Assembly: GCF_029227915.1 (NCBI RefSeq)
Contig: NC_079886.1
Location: 8,186,001 to 8,246,000 of the forward strand
Source of the DNA: Hydractinia symbiolongicarpus
Taxonomy: Eukaryota > Cnidaria > Hydrozoa > Anthoathecata > Hydractiniidae
Reading direction: 5' to 3'
Length of the DNA: 60,000 nt
The number at the start of each line of letters is the position of its first letter. Position 1 is the first letter of the stretch. The notes beneath the pieces were generated by a model that saw only the letters and a list, made by a program, of their open reading frames with translations, was not told the DNA's origin and made no database searches. A program made the position numbers and the translations under genes. Shown one piece after another: positions 38,101 to 48,260 of the stretch.

Positions 38101-41100
38101 TGTATAACATTGATAAATTATTTTAATTTTGCGAAAGAGACAGGTTTTTTAGCCTGACATTTTACTTAAATATCACCTTTGGCTTTGGTGTCTGCAAAAC
38201 ATCAACTATATTTACAAATTAGAAATATCAGTGTGAAACGCAGGCTAAATTCATTACAAAGGTGTAAAGTTAAAAGCAAAGAAATGCCATAGAATTATCT
38301 CAAATGGGAGTTTAAATTGAAAAATAAATCGGATTAACATTTGTAAATTTCAATCAAAACTTCATTCTCGAGACAAAAACATACATTCAGGAAATAATGC
38401 AAGAGAACACATTTTGTGTTATTGCTAACTAAAGTGGTAATTCTACGCGTAATATTTCAATCAAAAAATTTCGGATCGAAAATAACAAAAAGTGGTCTTT
38501 TTTATTCATAATTAAAAATAATAAAACACAAGATGGATATTAGTAAAAGGCAACGCTACTCTTGCTAAATCATGCAGGTAGGAAATACTACAAAACGACG
38601 TGTCCACTGCGTACTGTTGTTTATTTTTCTTTCCGCTTTTTGAATGAAAATGAACGTTTATTTTATTTCTTCTACGTTGAATAAAATAATCAACACACTT
38701 TTTGAGAAGTAATGGAATTTTGTTCATTTTGTGTTGATTTTAGTGTGTTGTATTTAAGTAACCTTTCATTTTCGTTTTCATATCAAATTTTCTTCAGTAC
38801 ATGCATGTGAAAATATAGAGCAAACGACATCTTTTAGAATATGTTTCTACATTATTGCGCACAATCTCTAACAGCCAGAAAAAGAAAATACTTTAAAAAG
38901 GATATTTAAAATTAAAATGCGCATGGTCAAACAGTTTCCTCTAGAATGTGGCGTGGAATTTTTGCTAGACTAATTCCTTGACAATTTTTTTAAACAAGAA
39001 ATTTTTGCTAGAAAAAGATTTGAATGGTAAATTTCATGAAAAAAAAATATTATTCCTATTATTATGAGTTTTTTTGACTTAGCCCTTTATATTTCAAAGT
39101 CATAAATGTTTTCCGGCTAAAAGCATGTCAAGCATTTATTTTCGGGCGAGGTAAAGTTACAATAAAACTTGCCACTTTGTTATTACTAGTTGACTTCGCT
39201 AACGACATTGCTAATTGGATATAGCAAATGCAAGTAAATACACAAATGATCCGGCTTGCAATAAAACTCTTTCTTCATTATCAAAGAAGTCCGAGAACTA
39301 TTTTTTAAATCTTATCTGCAATAACTGAATTTAAACTACAAAGACCATGGACCTGTGTCGACGCTTACAAATTCCTCATTTACAAAAAATTGCATTTGTA
39401 ATTTAACCATGTAATAATTCTAATTATAGTAGGAAGACAGGAAAGGAAATTGTCAATGTCCGCTGTTCCTCCAGCATTTAGAATATGTACTGTCTAACGC
39501 TAAATTTGTGAAAGGCACAGATTGACAATATACTTCGTAATTTCAGAAGGTTAACTGCATAACGAACTAAGTTGAATTTTTTTTTTAGTAGCTATTTATT
39601 TTGTTGTTTCATATATAAAGGCAACGGTAAAGAAATTAAACAGATTCTTGAAAATGTACATGTATACTTAAGGAATTGCCTAATCACCTGAATTCTGCTA
39701 AGTCACTTCCACAATTTGTTTGGTAATTTTACTGAGTCATGATAGAGTTTTGAGAAATATCAAATATTGCAAACTCGAGATCTTGTTCCTTTCAATATCT
39801 CCTTCCATTGCGGCAGCGTTTAACTGCAAACTGTGTTCTCTTTCTTTTTCTCTTCTTTGAGTGAAAACTGTTTTTTGTTTGTTTGTTTTTACATCTCGCA
39901 CTTTTATTTTTATCTTTTCTGGTGCCTCAGAAACGTAAATCACTTTCACAAAACTTATTGTTATCTATTCCAACTCTACTATATAGACCATTAACAGAGA
40001 AGAAAGCAGAAACAAGTAAATATGGCCAAAATTGTCTTATGTATAATAAGTTCGTTGCATACATGATTTGATTGTCAGTTAAACGATTGAAATACATCGC
40101 ACGTTGTTTATTAAATACCTCATGTTATGAAACTTCACAATCATTGCGTTCACTGGCGCTGAAAAAACATCAATTATCAGTTAACCACTTTTCGTATTGG
40201 ACCGTCACTTATTTTTCTTAAAAAGCTAATTCCATTTTTAAAGTTGTTAAAATTATGTTTACCTTCTGCGATCATGCCAGAAACATACAGTGTTGACATG
40301 ATTATTATAGTTACCAAAACCGACAAGAGCATAGGGTGATCAAGCATTACCAAAAACAGGGGAATAATTTACTTACTTATCTAAAATCGATTTATCAAAT
40401 GTTAACGAACATTCTAGCAATTCTTCTAAAAAAATTCCATATAAAATGAACGATACAAAGATAAAAACAGTTGCATACAATAATGTTTGCCAGAGAGTAC
40501 ATTTATAACTTAAAAAGAGTTTAGACAGGTTTGTATATTGATCTTACATATTCATTTAGTTAATGGTGCGATATATTTTGCAAAGAAAAAAATTTCGTGT
40601 CAATTCCCAAACTGGAATTTAAATTACCGACAAATTAGACAAAATAAAACACCTACAAAGAAGTTTATTACACCATGGTCTGAAAATCTAATAGCTTTCT
40701 TATTAAAAACAGGATACTGAAAGGAATATGATATACCACAAAATTTTAAATCATTATTGGGAACCTATATGAAGAAAAAATGTACCTTTACTAGTCTTTT
40801 GTGCTGAATATATTTTGGTATTGAAATTTAGACATGTTGTTTTTTGTAATGATAACAATAGGAACAGAACAATTTCCTGCAATTAAAAAGATATTTAAAA
40901 TTACCTAACGTTACGTCACTATTGAAGATTTAGCTTGCCCAACTTAATATGCTGCTGATCTAATATGTTGTTTTATTACATGGTTTTGAGTTTTCCATTC
41001 TTCACTTGCTTCACCCATTTAATGATTTGATGACCATTTGAACTACAAGTAAATTAAAAATTAAAAATGTGTACAGTATCAAAGAAAAAAATCTGAGATA

Positions 41101-41261
41101 ATGAGTCTGTTAGAGTTGTCAAACACAGGTTGCAGGAGTTGAAACGACCAACTATTGAGAAACAGATCAGGGATGTCGATCATTATGAAACAACACCACC
41201 CTACATGCGAGTCTACTAAAATCTGCAATTATTTTAATGGCAAAGAACGTTCTAACCTTAA

Positions 41262-42173
41262 CCCTATTTGGCATGGAGGGGTGGGGGCATAAAGTGCCAG
41301 CGGCATTTTCAAAGTCTAATAACTACTTAAATACTGAATGAAATTACTTAAAATGTTGTGACTTTTCCTAACTTTTATTGCATTGTTGGAAAATAAAAAA
41401 AAATATGTTCCAAAATTGTCCTGTCAATGTCACTTTGTCTTTTATTGACAGGTTTTTCTGTAGTGCTAAAATTAAATATTTTTCAAACTAACCAGTTGTA
41501 TAATTGTGTGATTATGCATGTGATAGTGATAAAAAGCCATCATACAATATTGACATGCAAACTGTGCTATTCGCATTCCGGAATAATAGTAATTTACAGA
41601 CCAGAATATTCGTATCTTCTTATTTCTCTATTTCTATTGTCATAAGGCGACGTCATAGGTTATCTTGTCACATGTCAATGCAAATTGTGTTGATTGAAGA
41701 GGAACTGAAATAAGTGCTAATAGATATACCAAGTTTTATTCCATGACCGCTACCAACATTAAGGTTCTCAAATATTGATTTTTTTAAAAAAATTCTTGTA
41801 CATTTGAATTCTGGTCAATTTCAATTTTCTCCTTAGAGAAATCCTTTGTCTTTATACCACTTCTATTTGTTCCTAAAAATACCTTACATTCTTATATTAC
41901 TTTTTTAATGACTAGTACTGTAAATAGTTTTAAAAAAGATAAAAAACGAGAATTTCCAAGAAAGACATATTTTCTTTGAACAATGTCTCATTATGACGTC
42001 ATCGCTTTCTATAATAACATGTCAACCAAAACCTTTTGTCACCAATTAAGTCATAACATATTGATGCTTCTTCGTGACAAGTTTCGTCACTTAAAACCAA
42101 ACTGAACAAAAGTTACAGCCCGCGGACACTTACCAAGTAGGGTTAAGAAGGGTTAAGCCCATATCAAGTAGGG
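41262..42173. mobile_element. Second MITE with TTAA target duplication, 912 bp
   Basis: TTAA at 41258-41261 and 42174-42177. The left end is CCCTATTTGGCATGG and the right end read inward is CCCTACTTGATATGG. The equivalent sites in U2 (near 29336, TTCTAACCTAAAG) and U4 (near 56541) lack it. The right subterminal region repeats the end motif AGTAGGGTTAAG, so there are three GGGTTAAG copies within 40 bases. Overlapping open frames at 41427-41713 show no protein-family features. The ends share only CCCTA with the MITE at 31462, so it is a different family. Confidence 0.85.
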
Positions 42174-44471
42174 TTAAGAATGCGTACCCTTATTTTTTCC
42201 TAAAAAATAATTAGCTTTCTATGTGTTGAGTTCAAATAAAATTACCTAGATTGTTCGTTTTGCTGCTGTTGTACAATCAATTGTATTTCTAAAACCTGCT
42301 TATTTAAAAAGATTATTGCTAAGTAACTGGCTAGCGGTATTTATGGTGTTCTGTTAAACAAGGTTTTTATTCACCTTAGTATAATTACTCTTATTTTACC
42401 ATTATTATTGTTTTTATGTGTTATATTCAACAATATAATTGTTACTATTAAAAGAGCCGCAGTGTTCATGAAAATAGGATTTTTAGATCGTCTTTCTTAT
42501 GCTAAATATAAAAGTTAGGTAGCTAAGCATTTGACTTTTATACGAACTTTGTTGAAATCCTAAAATTTTTTGATACAAAAAAACGTATTCAGAGGATATT
42601 GCAGCAATAGTCTGGGCATGCTGTGAGACCTTTACAGTGGGTAAACTCGCTTAAAATTAATTTTAAAATTTGGGAAATGTGGAAAATGGTGGTTAAATGT
42701 TTTTGCTGGGAGGGCCTACAATAGGCTATATCCAGTGTTTTTATTTAAACCATTGTAGGCAAGTTCATGAATTAAGTTGAGTGTTTTGTATCTGTACTTA
42801 AATTTGTGTCTAACGCCGGGTTATCCAGCTAGTTTCTTTATTTAAGACGTATTGTCTGTATTTGCGCAAAATTATCCCTGTGCTAAGGACACACTAAGTG
42901 AAAAATGCCATGTATTAGTGTTGACTTTGTCACAACAGGCAAATTCTGGTAGCTAGCGACTGATATTCATAAAAACAGGAAAGAAAATGTGTAGGCAAAT
43001 ACATTGTTCTGGTAGTCAGGATTTAAACAAAATTGTTTCGTCTCTACCCTAGCGACATGCTTCATAATTTTTTTTGGAATAAATTATATTTTATGTCTTA
43101 GTTTTTTATTGTTATTACCTAAAAAACTCTAACGACTACGGGAAGTTGTTTTCTTTCTCGTTTTGATTCACTTCTTTGAATTATAAAAGTGTTCATCTTA
43201 ATAACTTACATAAGTATTAAGTAAGATTAATAAAATCCAACATTCTATCTGTATTAAAGAAATCAAACTCAGGATATCTAGTTTAAGATAGCATTATGGC
43301 AAATTGAATGTTATTTCCTAAAAGTACATTTTAACTGATCATATTTAATGTCGAAATATCAGGGTTAGTTTTATAGCTGAATTGGGAAATGGTTTTATAA
43401 AAAATGTTTCTGACCGAAATACAATAAAGTTCAAGTCCACTAAAACTGGTTATGCTCAGCTTTTCCTTCCCTAAAAAAATAAAAAAACCTATGTTTGAAT
43501 AAAACAGAATAATTTTAGGTATTGAGTACATACATTTAGGATGTACTTCAATACCCAAAAACATCAGATCAATCAAATGAAATTCTTTTAATAAGCCTTT
43601 TTTTTAATTAAAAGTGTTGATAGTGTCGCATAGCAAGCTAAGAAACTGCCACGTTAAAATCCTAATTATTTTCCGACGCGTCTATCCATATGGAACGGAT
43701 CCAGAACTTCTAACAGTGACAATAACCCCACAACACTGGTAAGCGCTTAAGTTAAAATTTTAAAATTACAACAATTTTTTTGACGATAATTAAGATTTTT
43801 AGGATGGCTAAATTTCCAATACCAAAATCACAAGAATTAAAAAAGGTGTATTATTGGTTTTAACGAAAAGTAATTATAGCAGCCTTTTATATTTTTAGAT
43901 TTCGTTCTCAGATTTTCACTTTACATAAAAGCCAAAAAATGCATCCCATAATTGTGGCTTCCTCAACTTTCCCTACCTTTCTATATCAAGTAATCCTGCA
44001 AGTACCTATACATTCCGGACTTTGTGTCTAATCTGGTCCAAACAATTCAAGTGGTAAATATGGATGGTTCCTGGGGTCTACATTTGGTGTTTCATAGGAA
44101 GAATAAGTCGTTTGTCGTTTAAATTAAACGTTTGTTACGGTTAAGATTCTAACGTCACGAAAAGCGTGGTCAATGCTTAACGATTCCAAAAAGAATTAAA
44201 TAAAATCACAGCAATTACCACTCGGTTATATATTATGAAAGCGTGCAAAAAGGCACGTATACCATTAAAACATGTTTGTATGGCTTTCTCAAAATGTCAG
44301 ATATAGTCTAGTTCCAATGGCAACTCTAAATCACCGCATTTCCCAATAAAAGAGAAATCGGAACTTAAGTTACAAGGGGAAGATTCAGTTAGCTTTAATC
44401 GAAAACAAAAGTCAAAATTAATTATTTTATGACTAAATAAGGTTTTAATAGAAAACAAGAAGCCCTGTGGC

Positions 44472-45311
44472 TTAAAGATTTCCGCCATTAGCAATAATCT
44501 GAAAAAGTACTGAACTTTGAAGAGGACTGGGTGAACAAAATCATTGTATATTCTAAAATTTTAAAATTCAATTTTTGATTATTATTGTAACTGTAAATCA
44601 TAGCTAACTTAACTTACATAAACTTCATTTCTCTATAAGAACAATTTTAAAAGAAAAATAATAATCCTGAAAATTGATGGACAATAAAAACAAAATAAGA
44701 ACAACGGCAAGGCTGAAAATTTATCTATTTTCTCTTTTTCTCTGAAAAACAGCTAGGAAAGTATCTTTAAAGGTGACAACATTTTTTTTACATAATCAGT
44801 TAGGAAAGTTTATTTTCAGACTACATATTCTTATTTTTATCTTTTATGACACATTGTAACGAATATATAGCTATAAATCTTTCACCAAAAATATTCAGCC
44901 TCAACAATTCCTCTAAATTAAAATTCATGAATAATTAGCTGTAGTCTACGTGCTTGCAAAATTGTACAGATGGAAATGACGTTAATAACATCAAAGATGG
45001 AGCATTATAAGGCGATCTTCATTATGCTACACTGCACGAGCATTAACTTTCGATTTTAAACTTTAAAATAAAGTAATGTTATTGGATAATAAAACAATTT
45101 GTTGCACTGTTAGAATTCTTATTGGCTAAAAAGTTAATTTAGCCTTGTTCTCAGATAAAAATCTGTCTAAAGGAGTATTTAAGCTTTAGCCTGGATAAGT
45201 TTTAGGCGTTTAGGCTCTGGGCTGTCTCTATCTATCTATCTCTCTATCTCTCTCTCTCTATCTCTCTCTCTCTCTCTCTCTATCTTTCCAGGCGATATTA
45301 AAGATTCCGCC
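44472..45311. mobile_element. Candidate insertion bounded by a 14-15 base direct repeat
   Basis: TTAAAGATTTCCGCC (44472-44486) recurs as TTAAAGATTCCGCC (45298-45311), and the stretch between them has no counterpart in other copies. A 14-15 base target duplication would suit a retroposed element. The right end carries a TCTA/TCTC microsatellite rather than poly(A), and I see no coding frame. No empty site with this flank exists in the window, so the boundaries are uncertain. Confidence 0.35.
45225..45286. repeat. TCTA/TCTC microsatellite
   Basis: About 60 bases of TCTA and TCTC units close to the right end of the candidate insertion. Length is likely variable between individuals. Confidence 0.95.
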
Positions 45312-45477
45312 TTCTCCGTCGGAAATCAACAAAAAAAAACCTACGGTTTGATCACACATCCTTGTAATCAAGCACTTGCGATTGAAATGCCGTACATCGC
45401 GCAACAGATTCTGAAGCGTTTGGGAGCAACCTTGTGGTTAGAGCTTTTTGGTATCGGGACGTCCCGTTATGAAAAAA

Positions 45478-45735
45478 GAGGCTAATAGCTCGGTGGTCAA
45501 GGCTGGCTTGGGACAACACTGCGTTAAGCTTAGTTCACACTGAAGGCGCAGCTTTTTTGCGTTGCGGCGGTTTGCTGCATGCCGCATGTTGTTTGCGTTT
45601 TTCATTCATATTAAATTGAAATCACTGAGTTTTATTTTGTACACAATAGGAAAAACAGGTGATTTCGGAATAACAATGAAGTATGATTTCTACTATGTGA
45701 ATCAAATACATATTTTTATCCCACATAAGAGTGAA
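45478..45735 (+). repeat. Block shared only by U4 and U5, possibly SINE-like
   Basis: About 260 bases present here and at 59208-59455 but absent from the matching place in U1, U2 and U3. It begins with TAGCTCGGTGGTCAAGGC, which resembles a tRNA-type polymerase III A box, and has a weak GTTCACACT about 30 bases later where a B box could lie. It also holds a GC-rich GCGTTGCGGCGG stretch. The tRNA resemblance is weak in the U5 copy. It marks U4 and U5 as sharing a history that U1-U3 lack. Confidence 0.4.
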
Positions 45736-45783
45736 ATTCTTTTTTTGTCGACCAGAAAATAGCTAAGAGACAGTTGCGCATTA

Positions 45784-45860
45784 GCCAAATTCATAGGCCG
45801 GAGGAATGGGCGCTAATGTTTTGCTTGTTGGGAAAAAAATCCATAATGGGGGGTTTGTTG
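45784..45860 (+). repeat. Left terminal inverted repeat of the U4 transposon
   Basis: Pairs with 48186-48260: best in the outer 12 bases and again around the GGGAAAAAAATC and CATAATGG segments, weak between them. Such uneven decay points to an old insertion. Confidence 0.75.
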
Positions 45861-46045
45861 GGCTTCTAAAGTGAAGCAAATGGAGTTAAACACAAAACGT
45901 CCAGCTTTATATTATGTTATAACGTTATTATAAACATTTAGCTGCATAATCGTATAGTTTAACACTTGGTGAAGACCTTTCAGAATATACTGGAAGGTGT
46001 TATTACAAACGTTAGCTAGCTAAAAACTACAACAAACAATAGTCT

Positions 46046-46705
46046 TGTGCATCAGCCTTGTGTTTCAACAACCACACAACTTTGGGTATTGATGGGAAAC
46101 CTTTAAAATTTTATGGTTTACCAAGATTAGAATCTTTAAAATCGCAATATCGGAAGATTTTAAAAACAGATGGTATATATTAACTGGAAAAATGGGTATA
46201 TTTGCTGTGAACACTGGAGCTCCAATAAGAGATTATCAGTGACAGACTTGCCAGATGTTGTTGTTTCAGAAAGAAATTTCCAAAAGCTTGAACAGAAATA
46301 TGAGAATGCTAATAACTTGGTAAAATAATCAGCCACAGAAGAAATGCTAAACAAAAGTTGGTAACTGCCAGAAATATAATGAACCAAAATATAAATACTC
46401 CATGCTCATCAAAAGCACGAAGAACCCTAACAAAGTCTAGTACATATATCTCTTCTAAAAAACGTAACCCTTCAAAGTTACAATACAGAAAAAAATTGGA
46501 AAAAGCAAATGCTGAAATTTTAAGACTAAATAAAGAGCTTACCGAATCCCAAGAAAAAATCGCCAGGTTAAATAAGGAACTTGCAACTATGAAATTTCAA
46601 AACAAGCTATTGGTAAATAATAACAGAAAAATACGTCCTGATAATATGTCTATTACTTCAAAACAGTTTACTTTTTCTAACATTAAAAATATATATTTGG
46701 TATGA
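46046..46705 (+). pseudogene. THAP zinc-finger / coiled-coil transposon gene, broken
   Basis: Three successive frames make up one degraded gene. Frame 1 (46046-46183) has the Cys pair CASALC and the KFYGLPRL segment. Frame 2 (46179-46328) supplies CCEHW, giving the C-x4-C ... C-x2-H zinc ligands and spacing (about 46 residues) of a THAP DNA-binding domain. Frame 3 (about 46340-46705) carries a basic stretch, then a strongly heptad-like coiled coil rich in Leu, Lys and Glu (about residues 45-90 of the 46358-46705 frame). No ATG is in frame: a TAG (46040-46042) lies just before the first Cys. THAP domains bind transposon ends in P-element-type and Kolobok-type transposases, usually followed by a coiled coil and an RNase H-like catalytic domain. 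That catalytic part is missing here. The final codons run into the convergent gene by 23 bases. Confidence 0.75.
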
Positions 46706-48082
46706 AAGATATATCCTTTTCAGGTTTACCCAATTTCACAACATCCCACATTTCTTGAAACTTTTTTCGCCCATAAATACCAAGAAGGGCTGGTGGTCTA
46801 CTACCAGTAATTTTCATATATCTAGCAGATTGCCACTCAGTGGTGTTCTGAGAAATATTAAAATAATTTGTACCACATGGCTTTGGAGCTTCTAAAAAAC
46901 TGATGTCTATTATTACTTCCTTATTACTTGGGTTCATTTGTTTATTGATATCAGCATGTAAATTTTTAATTTCATCTGTTTTATGAGTATACACTGTAAA
47001 CGATTTTTCAATTTGGACAGCTACTTTATTTTGATTAACTATTTTGTTTATTATGTTGGTAGTGTTTGTTTTAGAAACTGGTTTGTGGACATTTTCTACT
47101 ATTCTTTGCTCTTTGTTAATGTCATGTCTTATAATATTTTCGTTATATAAGGCTACACCACAATAGTCATGATCAGCTAAAGCATTGGCTAGTTTTAATG
47201 TGTATTTGTATTGGAGTTGTTGGCCAAGTGAGGTAGTTTTTCCCAAATCAGTTTTCATTAACACTTGGTAGACATGCTGTTCTACAGGTTTTTCATTTTT
47301 GAGTTTTTCCTTTAAAGTTTTCATAATTAAAGTGACATCTCTTTTAAAATAAGATTCAATTGGATCTGCAGCATTAAGAAAAACTTTTCCATTTTTCTTT
47401 TTTACATTTGCTGACTTAACTTTTATAGCCTTCAATGGAACCATTGGAATAGAGCCTTTTTTAGACCGCCGATGCCATTTTTGTAACTGTTGTGTCACAG
47501 TCAGTTCCAAAATTTGATTGCCAGTGTCGTTGAAATGTTTTAAAAATAACAAAACTGCAAGAACGTGACAGCATAAGCCACTTGCACCAACTGGACAACT
47601 GCAATGAGCTTTTTGAGGGTACCCATTTCAAAAACAAGCACTGCTGGCCTTGCTTCAGTACCATATGACTTTTTGACCATTGCTCTTACATATGTACACA
47701 AATTATCAATTAAAGTTTTAACAGTTACTATCTTTCTACTCTGTAACATTCTAATAGCCTTTTCTTGCTGGCCTAAACTACCATATGTTTTCATTTTGCA
47801 GTAGTTCTTAAATATATCTTCATTGATAAGTGGTAGATCCTCATCCTTTTTACACCATTTAGCTGTAGTTGGAGGAATATCTGTGAGATCTAAGCTACAA
47901 CTAAACTTGTAATTTTTATTTGCTTTGTCTTCTAGACGTTTTACTAAACGAGGATATCGCATAAACTTTCTAATTTTTATCTGCAGTTCTTGAACATTTC
48001 CTGTGGCACACTGACCTATATTTTTTAGCCATTCTGAACATTCTTCAAAGCTATAATTGCTAACATCCTTTGTTTTGTCCAT
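46683..48082 (-). pseudogene. SAP - SWIM zinc finger - YqaJ-type nuclease gene, frameshifted and truncated
   Basis: It starts at an ATG (48082) and reads about 180 codons, with a SAP-like helix pair near residues 9-43 (WLKNIGQ...GNVQELQIKI). The frame then shifts by one base somewhere in about 47606-47627: the first frame runs on to a stop at 47540, while the second supplies CSCPVGASGLCCH (47565-47603), a SWIM finger (C-x-C ... C-x-H), and continues for about 285 codons. Near its end TEWQSARYMKITGSRP matches the opening of a YqaJ/lambda-exonuclease-type domain. The gene stops before the acidic catalytic residues expected further on, so no nuclease core is present. SAP and SWIM domains bind DNA or protein; YqaJ enzymes resect DNA ends. 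A role beside a transposase is inference. The shift is most simply a one-base loss. No counterpart in the other array copies. Confidence 0.75.
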
Positions 48083-48185
48083 GTTTATAAACTTTAATAA
48101 TCGATATCATAAATAAACTATATACTTTTGCAATATACAACGTTTTTCTTTGATTTATTATTATTTATCTAGCCAAGTACATCGA

Positions 48186-48260
48186 AACAATCGCCGCCAT
48201 TATGATTTTTTTCCCTACAAGTGAATTCAGACGAACTTGACCGCGCCGTATGAATTTGGG
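48186..48260 (-). repeat. Right terminal inverted repeat of the U4 transposon
   Basis: Partner of 45784-45860. The start of the SAP-SWIM-YqaJ gene lies about 100 bases inside it, so any promoter for that gene would sit in or beside this repeat. Confidence 0.75.

Larger units (their letters stand above)
30960..43208 (+). repeat. Array copy U3 (carries two TTAA MITEs)
   Basis: About 12.2 kb, of which about 1.65 kb is MITE. Its first 2.2 kb closely follows 23150-24706 of U2, with about 0.4 kb of the unit start deleted. The rest follows U1, at clearly lower identity. A GC-richer piece near 35283-35400 (with ACCTCGCAAGCTCGCTCGG) and a partial local duplication around 35420-35760 are private to this copy. 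Open frames at 35959-36211, 36663-36944, 36883-37101, 37410-37610, 38512-38727, 39737-40071 and 40538-40720 are not recognisable genes. Confidence 0.7.
45784..48260. mobile_element. Two-gene DNA transposon with ~75-base inverted ends (decayed)
   Basis: The terminal 12 bases are GCCAAATTCATA at the left and CCCAAATTCATA read inward from the right. After a weaker middle section the ends pair again around CTTGTTGGGAAAAAAATC (left, 45824-45841; right reads CTTGTAGGGAAAAAAATC), at matching distances of 40 and 39 bases from the tips. The flanks, GTTGCGCA and TACATG, join to give the uninterrupted sequence seen in U1 (near 7597), U3 and U5 (near 59745). The extra TTA and TAA at the tips may be remnants of a TTAA target. 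Inside are a THAP/coiled-coil gene and a SAP-SWIM-YqaJ gene, tail to tail. THAP plus TTAA would suit Kolobok-like elements; that label is inference. Confidence 0.85.

Noticed and set aside
42141-42177. GGGTTAAG repeats as telomere-like sequence
   Set aside because: Only three imperfect copies, and they repeat the inverted end of the MITE rather than a regular hexamer.
47540-47664. Programmed -1 frameshift in the SAP-SWIM-YqaJ gene as a feature
   Set aside because: No canonical slippery heptamer in the needed frame, and the partner THAP gene in the same element is also frameshifted, so decay is simpler.
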